Shown here: one piece after another, positions 1 through 8,924 of the stretch | Position numbering within the stretch: position 1 is the stretch's first letter | How the letters are laid out: every line of letters begins with the position of its first letter | Assembly: GCA_903904515.1 (NCBI GenBank) | Contig: CAIVCR010000049.1 | Coordinates: 62,001 to 126,000, forward strand | Direction: 5' to 3' | DNA: 64,000 nucleotides | DNA from: an uncultured Bacteroidia bacterium | GTDB lineage: Bacteria; Bacteroidota; Bacteroidia; Bacteroidales; Prolixibacteraceae | Made by a program: the position numbers and the translations under genes | Notes under the pieces: model-generated | What the model saw: the letters and a program-made list of their open reading frames with translations, nothing else | The model's database searches: none | Told to the model about the DNA's origin: nothing

Positions 1-196
1 GCTTCCAGGGGTCATTCTGGAGCTCTTTGTAAAGGTAGGTGATGTTGTGAAAATTGGACAACGTCTGCTGGTGCTTGAAGCTATGAAGATGGAAAACAAT
101 ATTGAAGCTGATAAGGCCGGAAAGATTGTCTCCATTTCCAAGAACAAAGGAGATTCGGTAATGGAAGGTGATGTATTAATTGTGATTGGAGAATAA
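1..196 (+). CDS. Biotin carboxyl carrier (biotinyl-domain) subunit of a Na+-translocating decarboxylase, C-terminal part (5' end outside window)
   Basis: Frame reads ...LPGVILELFVKVGDVVKIGQRLLVLEAMKMENNIEADKAGKIVSISKNKGDSVMEGDVLIVIGE*, with the classical AMKM biotinylation motif; directly followed by the OadB-type beta subunit. Confidence 0.85.
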   Translation, partial: LPGVILELFVKVGDVVKIGQRLLVLEAMKMENNIEADKAGKIVSISKNKGDSVMEGDVLIVIGE

Positions 197-198
197 TC

Positions 199-1359
199 AT
201 GGAAAATTCAGGTTCTCTAACTTTAATCATGGGACAACTGAGTCAGTTTTTTCAATATACTGCTTTTGCTAATTTAACGATTGGCAATCTGTTGATGATT
301 CTGATCGGTGTGTTTTTTATCTACCTGGCCATTGTCCGTGAGTATGAGCCGATGGTACTGGTTCCGATTGGATTCGGGATGCTAATTGGGAATATCGCTT
401 TTCATCCTGGACTTCAAATAGGGGTATTTGAAAGTGGAAGTGCATTTAATTTCCTCTATCTTGGGGTTCTTAAGGGAATTTATCCCTCCCTGATATTCCT
501 GGGAATTGGTGCAATGACCGACTTTTCTGCCCTTATCTCCAATCCCAAGTTGATTCTAATTGGTATTGCAACTCAATTGGGTATTTTCAGCGCCTATCTA
601 TTCGCAATTCAACTTGGATTTACACCTTCAGAAGCTGGAGCAATTGGTATTATCGGCGGTTCAGATGGTCCCACGGCCATGTTCCTCTCATCAAAACTTG
701 CTCCTGATCTGATTGGAGCCATTGTGGTTTCAGCATACGCTTACATGGCATTAATCCCCATACTTCAGCCGACTATCATGAAATTTCTGACTACCAGTAA
801 AGAACGGGTGATCAGGATGAAGCCCCTACGGATGGTTTCACAGCGGGAAAAAATTCTCTTTCCGATAGCCGGGTTATTGTTGACCTGTCTGCTTGTTCCT
901 GCTGCTCTTCCTCTTCTTGGGATGTTATTCTTTGGTAATCTGCTAAAAGAGAGTACAGTAACAAAAAGGTTGGCTGAAACAGCAAAAGGTCCAATTATAG
1001 ACATTGTCACAATTCTGATTGGTTTGACAGTTGGAGCATCGACACAGGCTTCAACATTTCTTACCGTTAAGACTTTGGATATCTTTGTTCTGGGAGCAGT
1101 ATCTGTTGTGATTGCTACAATCGGAGGCGTGTTATTTGTCAAAATAATGAACATCTTCCTCAAAGAGGGAAATAAGGTTAACCCGCTGATTGGTAATGCA
1201 GGTGTGGCTGCCATACCAGGCAGTGCACGGATTTCACAGGTGGTAGGTTTAAAATATGATAAGACAAACCACCTGCTGATGCATGCTGTCGGTCCGAATG
1301 CTGCCGGAATTATTGGCAGCGCTATTGCCGCCGGTATTTTACTGAGCTTTCTTTATTAG
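199..1359 (+). CDS. Sodium ion-translocating (oxaloacetate/methylmalonyl-CoA type) decarboxylase subunit beta
   Basis: Multi-pass protein with GIGAMTDFSALISNP, GAIGIIGGSDGPTAMF and GVAAIPGSARISQ..GPNAAGIIGSAIAAG motifs of the OadB/GcdB/MmdB family. Confidence 0.9.
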   Translation: MENSGSLTLIMGQLSQFFQYTAFANLTIGNLLMILIGVFFIYLAIVREYEPMVLVPIGFGMLIGNIAFHPGLQIGVFESGSAFNFLYLGVLKGIYPSLIFLGIGAMTDFSALISNPKLILIGIATQLGIFSAYLFAIQLGFTPSEAGAIGIIGGSDGPTAMFLSSKLAPDLIGAIVVSAYAYMALIPILQPTIMKFLTTSKERVIRMKPLRMVSQREKILFPIAGLLLTCLLVPAALPLLGMLFFGNLLKESTVTKRLAETAKGPIIDIVTILIGLTVGASTQASTFLTVKTLDIFVLGAVSVVIATIGGVLFVKIMNIFLKEGNKVNPLIGNAGVAAIPGSARISQVVGLKYDKTNHLLMHAVGPNAAGIIGSAIAAGILLSFLY

Positions 1360-1373
1360 CCATAACGATTATA

Positions 1374-1413
1374 AAAGTAAGCGATCTTTGAAAAAGGGTC
1401 GCTTTTTTTTTAT
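1374..1413 (+). terminator. Rho-independent terminator after decarboxylase beta subunit
   Basis: GCGATC-TTTGAAAAAG-GGTCGC stem (one G.U) followed by TTTTTTTTT. Confidence 0.75.
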
Positions 1414-1449
1414 ACCTTCACCTCATCAACCCCCTTAAAATTAACTCGA

Positions 1450-2220
1450 ATGAAAAATGTAGTTATTCTATTTTCTCTGTTCTTTATCTCCCTGAATTTG
1501 TTCGCTCAATCAGATAACAAAGCGACAGAACAAAAAAAGCTTAATGTTTTGGTTTTTTCAAAAACAGTTGGTTTTCGTCACACCTCTATTCCAGCTGGAA
1601 TTAAAGCAATTACAACACTTGGACAGCAGAAAGGGTGGGCAGTTACTGCTACAGAAGATCCAACACTATTCACAGCTGAATTTCTTGCCAAATTTGATGT
1701 CTGTATATTTCTCAATCCAACGATGAATGTTCTTGATGAAGCACAGGAAAAGGCATTTACTGCGTTTATCAGAAGTGGAAAAGGTTTTGTCGGAATTCAT
1801 GCAGCTGCCGATTGTGAGTATGACTGGAAGTGGTATGGAGAACTGAATGGTGCCTTTTTCAAGACACATCCCCCTTATCAGCTGGCCACTATTAATATCG
1901 AAAATACGAACCACCCCGCCATGAAACCCTTCGTCGGGATGAAAACATTTACTGTGGAGGATGAGTTTTATACGTATAAGGAAAATCCCAGGGGAAAAGT
2001 GACTGTTTTGGCCACACTTGATGAATCGACCATTAAAAAATTGCCAAAAGACGACGCATGGAGGATGGGTGATCATCCGGTGATCTGGTATCACGAATTC
2101 GAAGGTGCACGCTCATTTTATACGGTCTTTGGACATGGAGACGCCTCATTCGAAAATGAAAAAATTCAGGAGCACCTCTTTTATGCAATCGAATGGGCCG
2201 GAAGAAGAATCAATTTATAA
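1450..2220 (+). CDS. ThuA domain-containing secreted protein
   Basis: Signal peptide; VLVFSKTVGFRHTSIPAGI..., GKGFVGIHAAADCEYDWKWYGELNGAFFKTHPP, W.HEF.GARSFYTVFGHG are ThuA family motifs. Confidence 0.88.
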   Translation: MKNVVILFSLFFISLNLFAQSDNKATEQKKLNVLVFSKTVGFRHTSIPAGIKAITTLGQQKGWAVTATEDPTLFTAEFLAKFDVCIFLNPTMNVLDEAQEKAFTAFIRSGKGFVGIHAAADCEYDWKWYGELNGAFFKTHPPYQLATINIENTNHPAMKPFVGMKTFTVEDEFYTYKENPRGKVTVLATLDESTIKKLPKDDAWRMGDHPVIWYHEFEGARSFYTVFGHGDASFENEKIQEHLFYAIEWAGRRINL

Positions 2221-2252
2221 ACATCAATTTTAGATCTTAAATTATAATAATC

Positions 2253-2993
2253 ATGAGAATGAGATTTTTACCCGCTTTAATTATTAGTTTAGTGTTTTTA
2301 TTCGCTTATAATCTGTCTTTTGCACGTAATTATAAGGTTGATAACAAACTAAATCAGGTAAATAAGCCTGCTCACGCAAAAGAAGATACAGCTCAATGGA
2401 GACCTTTATTTAATGGTAAAGATCTGTCAGGATGGAAACAGGTGGGTCCGGGTTCACATTATGTAGAAGATGGTTTATTGAAATCGCACGGGGGAATGGG
2501 GCTGCTTTACTGGACTGGTGAAAAGTTCGGAAACTGCAGGTTGCGTGTTATTTTCAGAATGCGCGATACCAACAGTAACTCGGGGGTGTTTATCCGGATA
2601 CCGGTTGAGCCCCGGGAAGAGTGGATGCCTGTTCATTACGGCTACGAGGTTCAGATTGATAATCAGCCTGAACTATCTCAGGAAGATGATTCCCACTACA
2701 CGGGAATGCTCTATTCACTTACAAAACCCCTCGCAAAACCTGGTAAACCTGGTCCTGAATGGAATACCATGGAGATTACCCTTGACGGTCCAAGAACAAT
2801 CGTTTTTGTGAATGGAGTCAAAGTGACCGATTTCAAAGAAGGTGATCCCGTTCCTGAGCGTAAATTTGACTTTGAACCTTTCCGCGGACCACGTCCGCTT
2901 TTGGGGTATATAGGTATACAAAATCATGGAGATAATGATGTTGTTTTCTTCAAGGAAGTTGTTGTTAAACCTTTGAATAAGAAGGTAAAGTAA
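2253..2993 (+). CDS. DUF1080 (3-keto-disaccharide hydrolase family) secreted protein
   Basis: Signal peptide; WRPLFNGKDLSGWKQVG...DGLLKSHGGMGLLYW...NSGVFIRIP...GYEVQIDN...YTGMLYSL...GPEWNTMEITLDG pattern of DUF1080. Confidence 0.88.
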   Translation: MRMRFLPALIISLVFLFAYNLSFARNYKVDNKLNQVNKPAHAKEDTAQWRPLFNGKDLSGWKQVGPGSHYVEDGLLKSHGGMGLLYWTGEKFGNCRLRVIFRMRDTNSNSGVFIRIPVEPREEWMPVHYGYEVQIDNQPELSQEDDSHYTGMLYSLTKPLAKPGKPGPEWNTMEITLDGPRTIVFVNGVKVTDFKEGDPVPERKFDFEPFRGPRPLLGYIGIQNHGDNDVVFFKEVVVKPLNKKVK

Positions 2994-3034
2994 TAACTGA
3001 ATGATAATTGCCTAAACTATTAATCGGTTTTGAG

Positions 3035-4561
3035 ATGAAAAAAACAGATCTGTTGAAAATAAATTACAATGGAATTTCCCGCAGGAATTTTGTGAAAAAC
3101 AGCTCAGCAGGGGCTGCCGCATTTACGATTCTCCCTAGTTTTACTGTTGGAGGATTGGGGCATGTTCCTCCCAGTGACAAACTCCATATTGCCGCAATCG
3201 GTTGTGGGGGAGAGGGGGAGAATGATATTCAGCACTATGCCGACGCACCCAAAAAGAATGCTGTAATCTCCTGCCTTTGTGACGTTGATGACCGGCAGGC
3301 CGCTCCCCGTATAAAACAATACCCAAAAGCAGTATTTTATCACGACTGGCGCGAAATGTTCGATAAGGAAAGTAAGAATTTTGATGCCGTCTCGGTGGCC
3401 ATTCCGGATCATAATCATGCAATTGTCGGGTTAAGTGCCATGCAGCTCAATAAACATTTATACCTCCAAAAACCGTTGTCTCATGATATTTATGAGGCCC
3501 GAATCCTTACACAGGCTGCAGAGAAATATAAAGTGGTGACACAGATGGGCGACCAGGGAGCCTCGTGCGATGGTATGCGAACCTTGCGTGAATGGATCGA
3601 AGCTGATATTCTGGGTGAAATTGAGAAGGTCTATTGCTGGACAGACCGGCCGGTTTGGCCTCAGGGCATACAATGGCCCGATGCACGACCTCCCGTTCCA
3701 AAGGAGCTTAAATGGGATCTTTGGCTAGGTACTGCCCTGCAAACCAATTATATCGACAATATGGTTCCTTTCAACTGGCGTGGTTGGTGGCAGTTTGGTA
3801 CCGGCGCCCTGGGAGATATGGGATGCCATATTATGGGACCGCCTTTCAAATTGCTTAACCTTGGTTATCCAACCGAAGTTTCATGCAGTGCAAGTACTGT
3901 TTACAATGGTATTTTCAAGGAAGGTATTTTCCCCGAAAGCGGACCAGTTTCCAGTTCAGTTCGTTTTAAATACAGGCAAAAAAACGGAAAGGACTTAAAC
4001 CTGTATTGGATGGATGGAGGTATTACACCCGAAAGGCCTTTTGAACTTGATTCAGATGGAAATATGAACGATATTCTGGCTGACTGGCCAGGGTTAAATG
4101 ATTTTGAAGGGGGGACCCTGTTTATCGGAACAAAGGGGAAAGCCGCTTGTGGTTGGGGAGGGCGTAATCCGGTCCTTCTTCCGCTTGGCAGAAATAAAGA
4201 GATCAATGTTGCGCAAAAGTATCCGCGTATTGTTGGGGATATGGACGGTCACTGGTGGCAATGGGTCGACGCCTGTATTGCTGGATATGGTAATGCTGAA
4301 GTTGATTCGCCATTTGTCGGATATGCCGGACCTCTTACCGAGACTGTTTTAATGGGTAACCTGTTATTAAGAAGCTTTAATATTCGCGAAAAGGTGGTCA
4401 AAAAAGATCCGGTTTACGGAGACATGGAATCGTTTAATTTTCCGGGCAGATACATTAATTACAAATGGGACGGACCCAACATGAGAATCACAAATTTCGA
4501 GCAGGCCAACCAGTTTGTGAAAAGGGAATACCGTAAAGGGTGGGGAGAATTAAAACTCTGA
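3035..4561 (+). CDS. Gfo/Idh/MocA family oxidoreductase with Tat-type signal
   Basis: SRRNFVKNSSAGAAAF Tat-like signal; LHIAAIGCGGEGENDI..., HLYLQKPLSHDIYEAR, GALGDMGCHIMGPPF motifs. Start taken at the internal ATG 3035 (MKKTDLLK). Confidence 0.88.
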   Translation: MKKTDLLKINYNGISRRNFVKNSSAGAAAFTILPSFTVGGLGHVPPSDKLHIAAIGCGGEGENDIQHYADAPKKNAVISCLCDVDDRQAAPRIKQYPKAVFYHDWREMFDKESKNFDAVSVAIPDHNHAIVGLSAMQLNKHLYLQKPLSHDIYEARILTQAAEKYKVVTQMGDQGASCDGMRTLREWIEADILGEIEKVYCWTDRPVWPQGIQWPDARPPVPKELKWDLWLGTALQTNYIDNMVPFNWRGWWQFGTGALGDMGCHIMGPPFKLLNLGYPTEVSCSASTVYNGIFKEGIFPESGPVSSSVRFKYRQKNGKDLNLYWMDGGITPERPFELDSDGNMNDILADWPGLNDFEGGTLFIGTKGKAACGWGGRNPVLLPLGRNKEINVAQKYPRIVGDMDGHWWQWVDACIAGYGNAEVDSPFVGYAGPLTETVLMGNLLLRSFNIREKVVKKDPVYGDMESFNFPGRYINYKWDGPNMRITNFEQANQFVKREYRKGWGELKL

Positions 4562-5319
4562 TGTATACGATTGGAAAAATAATTTTCGATAACTACCTGG
4601 AATTATCTGTTGAAACGGCAGATATTATTGCAGGAATCATAGCTGAAAAGCCCGATGCTTTGCTCTGTTTTCCTGCAGGCGAAACTTCAATCGGAACCTT
4701 TAATCACTTGATTGACCTTTATAAAGGTGGTAAAATCAGTTTTAGCAGGTGCAAAATTGTTGGATTAGACGAATGGATGAATCTTGGAGATAGGAGAAAT
4801 GAGAATTGTTTTTCCTTTCTTAAGAAACACCTGTTTGATCATATTGATTATTCGGAGGGTAATCTTTGCTTTTTTGATGGTGAATCCGCAAATCCTGAAG
4901 AAGAATGCCTGAAAACAGATGATTTTATTAGAGAAAATGGTCCGATTGATATGATTTTGCTTGGTGTTGGAATGAATGGGCATCTTGGATTGAATGAACC
5001 GGGAAGCTCCTTCGATTTGTATTCCCATATCGTTCAGCTTGATGAGGTTACCAGGGAAGTCGGACAAAAATATTTCCAGGGTGAAGTTCACCTAAGTGAG
5101 GGGATCACCCTGGGGCTTAAATCAATTATGGAGGCCAAATCCGTATTGGTGCAGATGAACGGAATCAGAAAGGCAGAAATTTACAGGCGATTGAAATCTT
5201 GCGAAATAACCATGGATTTTCCGGTCTCCATCCTGAAATCACATCACAATTCCCTTTTACTACTCGACAAGGATGCTGCAGGAAGGAATAATCGGGTAAA
5301 AGGTCTTTGCCGCCGTTAA
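4561..5319 (+). CDS. Glucosamine-6-phosphate deaminase/isomerase-like (NagB family) sugar-phosphate isomerase
   Basis: [47 protein letters not shown] motifs of NagB; TGATG stop/start overlap with upstream CDS. Confidence 0.82.
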   Translation: MYTIGKIIFDNYLELSVETADIIAGIIAEKPDALLCFPAGETSIGTFNHLIDLYKGGKISFSRCKIVGLDEWMNLGDRRNENCFSFLKKHLFDHIDYSEGNLCFFDGESANPEEECLKTDDFIRENGPIDMILLGVGMNGHLGLNEPGSSFDLYSHIVQLDEVTREVGQKYFQGEVHLSEGITLGLKSIMEAKSVLVQMNGIRKAEIYRRLKSCEITMDFPVSILKSHHNSLLLLDKDAAGRNNRVKGLCRR

Positions 5320-6395
5320 AAATCTTTTCCCGTCAGGGGAACAATATTCACAACATATTCTCCTTTAGCCTTCATTATTCCAAATGGGAGAGGATTTAAT
5401 CCATATTGGGAAGCTATCTCCAGAAAGCTCTTCTTCCCATCAGGTGTGACAGCAACAAGCAGTCCTCCGCTCGTCTGTGGATCGCAAAAAAGATGTTTCT
5501 GATCATCAGTCATCGGGGATACTTTATGACCATAGCTGTCGAAATTTCGGAAGGTGCCGCCTGGAAAGGTCTTGTTTTCCATGTAAAAACTTATGTTGTC
5601 GATTTTAGGGACCAGAGAAGGATAGATGTCTGCACTTAAACCACTCCCTTCGCACATTTCAACTAAATGTCCCAAAAGCCCGAATCCGGTAACATCGGTC
5701 ATTGCCTTTACATGTTCCAGTTTACCGAGATCTTTGCCTATTGTGTTGATTGTTAGCATTAAGTTGCGTGCTGCTTGCCTGTCTTCCTCCTTTAGAATTC
5801 CTTGTTTTTGTGCGGTGGAGAGAATGCCAATCCCGAGGGGTTTGGTCAAAAAGAGTTCGCACCCTTCAGTGGCTGAGCAGTTCAGCCTGATCTGATCTTT
5901 TTGGGCAATACCTGTTACTGCCAATCCGAATATTGGTTCTGGTCCATCGATGCTGTGACCGCCGGCAATAGCTATTCCAGCTCTGGCACAAGCCTGCTTT
6001 GCCCCTTCAATAACCTGACCGGCAATTTCAGCCGGGAGTTTATTCACAGGCCAGCAAAGAATTGCAACAGCCATCAAAGGGGTTCCCCCCATCGCGAAAA
6101 TATCACTTATTGCATTGACCGAGGCAATTCCCCCAAAATCATAGGGATCATCAACGATCGGCATAAAGAAATCGGTAGTTGAGATGATAACCTGATTATT
6201 CCCTATATCATAAACTGCGGCATCATCCAATGTGCTATTGCCTACAAGCAGGAAAGGATCCGGGAATTCGGTCTTACATTCTGCAAGTATCGAATTTAAA
6301 ACCTTTGGCGAAATTTTGCATCCGCATCCGGCTCCATGTGAATATTGAGTCAGTCTGACGGGCGCTGCGAGCGGCAAATTATTAGGAATGTCCAT
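5316..6395 (-). CDS. selD: Selenide, water dikinase (SelD), Cys-type
   Basis: [20 protein letters not shown] near the N-terminus (Cys at the Sec/Cys position), [30 protein letters not shown] motifs. Confidence 0.95.
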   Translation of the reverse strand: MDIPNNLPLAAPVRLTQYSHGAGCGCKISPKVLNSILAECKTEFPDPFLLVGNSTLDDAAVYDIGNNQVIISTTDFFMPIVDDPYDFGGIASVNAISDIFAMGGTPLMAVAILCWPVNKLPAEIAGQVIEGAKQACARAGIAIAGGHSIDGPEPIFGLAVTGIAQKDQIRLNCSATEGCELFLTKPLGIGILSTAQKQGILKEEDRQAARNLMLTINTIGKDLGKLEHVKAMTDVTGFGLLGHLVEMCEGSGLSADIYPSLVPKIDNISFYMENKTFPGGTFRNFDSYGHKVSPMTDDQKHLFCDPQTSGGLLVAVTPDGKKSFLEIASQYGLNPLPFGIMKAKGEYVVNIVPLTGKDF

Positions 6396-6432
6396 TTTAA
6401 TTATTTGTAGTTATTATGTTATCGGGTTAACC

Positions 6433-7455
6433 TTAAAACAGTTCTTTCCCCTTTTTTAAAATTAATTGGGTATTTTGGGATATATCACCCCCCGGAAAAA
6501 CAATTTCGGTAAGTTTTTTTTTGTATTTATCCCTGCTATACTGGTAAGTTTGATCATAATATTCAAGTAATTTATCAGCAACTTCCGCCAAATTTCTTTC
6601 GCGATAATTAGTAAGAATTTCTTTCATGCGAAGATCACCCAAACGCTTTGCTATGCTGGTAATCGCATTTTCCATAAGTTCTTCCGATAGTTCTCCATAT
6701 TCTTTAACCAGCCTGATGATCCGTTCAATTCTGGGAATCTGGATTTCAATGTTTTGTGATGAATTCATGGTAAACCATAGCGGATCGGGGAGAAAAACTC
6801 TTCCTACACTCTGGCTTTCCCCTTCGATCCAAACCCTTTTCGACAGGTCAAATCCAAGTACCTTTTCAAATATTTGATTTTGAAACTGTTGGGTTGTGGG
6901 TTGTGGATTTTGTTCAATTCCTCCAAAAACTGATCCTTTGTGATTTGCAAGTCCTTCAAGATCAATGATCTGCTCGCCTAAGGTATGTAAAGATTGCAGA
7001 ATTTCAGTCTTTCCGCTACCGGTATACCCTTCAATTACGATTAAGTTGGGAATATTCCCCACTTTTTCAAGCAGGTAATTACGGTAGGATTTATAACCTC
7101 CTTCCAACAGAAAGCATTTAATAGCAACCCGTTCGAATAACCAGGCCATGCTTTCAGAACGCATTCCTCCCCGCCAACAGTATATGAGTATTTGACTGGA
7201 TTTGGCAATACTGGCTGCTTGTCGGACAAAACCAGCCATCTTAGGTCCAACAATTTCAAGCCCTTTTTCAATGGCAGGAACTCTTCCCTTATTTTTATAA
7301 AGTATTCCGACAATTGCGCGTTCCTCGTCATTAAAAATAGGGATATTGAATGCGTTCGGAATATGCCCTTCAGCAAACTCGCCAGGTGACCTCACATCCA
7401 CAATGGGAAGCGTTTCGGTCAATGTCATAAATTCCTGAGCACTTGAAATCTGCAT
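6433..7455 (-). CDS. mnmH: tRNA 2-selenouridine(34) synthase (rhodanese + P-loop)
   Basis: Rhodanese domain PIVDVRSPGEFAEGHIPNAFNIP...ILIYCWRGGMRSESMAWLF followed by P-loop GYTGSGKTEIL; adjacent to selD. Start chosen at MQISSAQEF. Confidence 0.93.
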   Translation of the reverse strand: MQISSAQEFMTLTETLPIVDVRSPGEFAEGHIPNAFNIPIFNDEERAIVGILYKNKGRVPAIEKGLEIVGPKMAGFVRQAASIAKSSQILIYCWRGGMRSESMAWLFERVAIKCFLLEGGYKSYRNYLLEKVGNIPNLIVIEGYTGSGKTEILQSLHTLGEQIIDLEGLANHKGSVFGGIEQNPQPTTQQFQNQIFEKVLGFDLSKRVWIEGESQSVGRVFLPDPLWFTMNSSQNIEIQIPRIERIIRLVKEYGELSEELMENAITSIAKRLGDLRMKEILTNYRERNLAEVADKLLEYYDQTYQYSRDKYKKKLTEIVFPGGDISQNTQLILKKGKELF

Positions 7456-7595
7456 AAATATTTTGGTGAAATCGGTGTGGAAAAATATTTTGCCCAAAGA
7501 TAACCATCGAAAATTAAACCAATGATATTTTTAATCACAGTATTTCATTTAGTCTCTCATATGAACAATTTTTAATTAGGTCCGGAAACTTCATG

Positions 7596-7611
7596 TATTT
7601 TTGTATTTTTG
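7596..7611 (+). promoter_or_regulatory. Candidate Bacteroidota-type -7 promoter elements (two abutting TATTTTTG)
   Basis: TATTTTTGTATTTTTG; each half matches TAnnTTTG; lies about 40-50 nt upstream of the ATG at 7649. Confidence 0.45.
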
Positions 7612-7648
7612 AATTTCCATCTGATAATAGGGCAAAATATTCGCAATT

Positions 7649-8827
7649 ATGAAGAGATTTACGATCTTAATTATTGATAATCAAGCCAGTAATTCCATTT
7701 CTCTTGAGCAGATTCTAGCAGTGAATGATTTTGAGGTTAAGGTGGTCTCAATGGAGGAAGAGATTTTCCGACTTATTAATGAGGAGACGGTTGATTTGGT
7801 TTTTATAGAAGCCGATTTGCCTGAAATGCAGAGCTTTTCGATTTGCCGTGCGCTTAAATCAAATGATAAATGGAGTGTAATTCCTGTGATCTTTATGGTT
7901 GATCGGGATAATTTGGAATTAATCAGTGAGATTTTTGAATCAGGAGCTGATGATTATATCCTTAAGCCTCTGTTAAATTTGGAAATACTGACAAAATCCA
8001 GGGCTCTTCTGGAGTTAAAATATGGGCGGAAAATAGCCAGAAACACGAATCAAATGCTTGAAACAAAGGTTGGTCAGAGAACCCGTGAGCTGGAAGATTC
8101 TTTAAAAATGTTGAGGCAGGCTTATAAGGATCTCGAGATCCTTGAAATTGCCAAATCAGAATTTTTCAATCTGGTCAGCCATGAGATTAGGACTCCACTC
8201 AATGGAATTATGGGTAGCCTGGCTTTGATTGAGCGTTTTAAATTACCGGAGGAGGTTAACCGGTATTTCAAGCTCCTTGGCTATTCTGCAAAACGACTTG
8301 AGAAATTTTCCAACACAATACTTGAAGCATCAGCTTTGCGTATAAAAGGCGAGAAGGCTATGGTATATGTTGATAATGATATAATTACTATTATTCAGAT
8401 GGCTTTGGATCAGGTTAGTCTCGAATTTCCTGAAAAGATTATTGAGATTGACATTCAAAATAATGCCACTAATTTAAGTCTCAGAGGTGATGAGAAATAC
8501 CTCATAAAATGTTTCGCTGTAGTTTTTGAAAATGCCTTCAAATTCTCAAGCATTGGTGGCAGGGTGGAAGTAACTATTATCAATGAAACCGAAGGAAATT
8601 TAAAAATAACGATAGCTGATTACGGTATCGGGTTTTCAAAAGTATCACTTGATAATATTTTCAAGGCAATGAGTAATCTTGAAGCACACGTTGATCAAAA
8701 TACCGGAATGGGGCTCCATATTGCAAAACTTATTATCGAAGCCCATTCCGGATCAATCCGGGTAGGAAACCGGATACCTACGGGTGCTTTTGTTGAAATT
8801 AAAATTCCGGTAAAGAACATTGGATGA
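7649..8827 (+). CDS. Response-regulator receiver / sensor histidine kinase hybrid (REC-HisKA-HATPase)
   Basis: N-terminal receiver (ILIIDNQASN...LVFIEADLPEM...GADDYILKPL), H-box FFNLVSHEIRTPLNGIMGSL, N/G boxes ENAFKFSS, DYGIGFS, GMGLHIAKLIIEAHSG. Confidence 0.92.
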   Translation: MKRFTILIIDNQASNSISLEQILAVNDFEVKVVSMEEEIFRLINEETVDLVFIEADLPEMQSFSICRALKSNDKWSVIPVIFMVDRDNLELISEIFESGADDYILKPLLNLEILTKSRALLELKYGRKIARNTNQMLETKVGQRTRELEDSLKMLRQAYKDLEILEIAKSEFFNLVSHEIRTPLNGIMGSLALIERFKLPEEVNRYFKLLGYSAKRLEKFSNTILEASALRIKGEKAMVYVDNDIITIIQMALDQVSLEFPEKIIEIDIQNNATNLSLRGDEKYLIKCFAVVFENAFKFSSIGGRVEVTIINETEGNLKITIADYGIGFSKVSLDNIFKAMSNLEAHVDQNTGMGLHIAKLIIEAHSGSIRVGNRIPTGAFVEIKIPVKNIG

Positions 8828-8862
8828 GATGTTTATTTATATCTCTTCTGGTTTTCTTACTG

Positions 8863-8902
8863 AAAAAAAGGGAGGAATCAGAAAAACGACTCCTCCCTTT
8901 CA
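8863..8902. terminator. Bidirectional terminator between convergent genes
   Basis: AAAGGGAGGA-(14 nt)-TCCTCCCTTT perfect stem flanked by A-run and T-run. Confidence 0.7.
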
Positions 8903-8924
8903 GGTTTTCGATCCAATAATCCCT

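Noticed and set aside
765-1214. 149-aa minus-strand ORF inside the decarboxylase beta gene
   Set aside because: Antisense to a well-supported conserved CDS; composition is a reverse-frame artefact with no recognisable motif.
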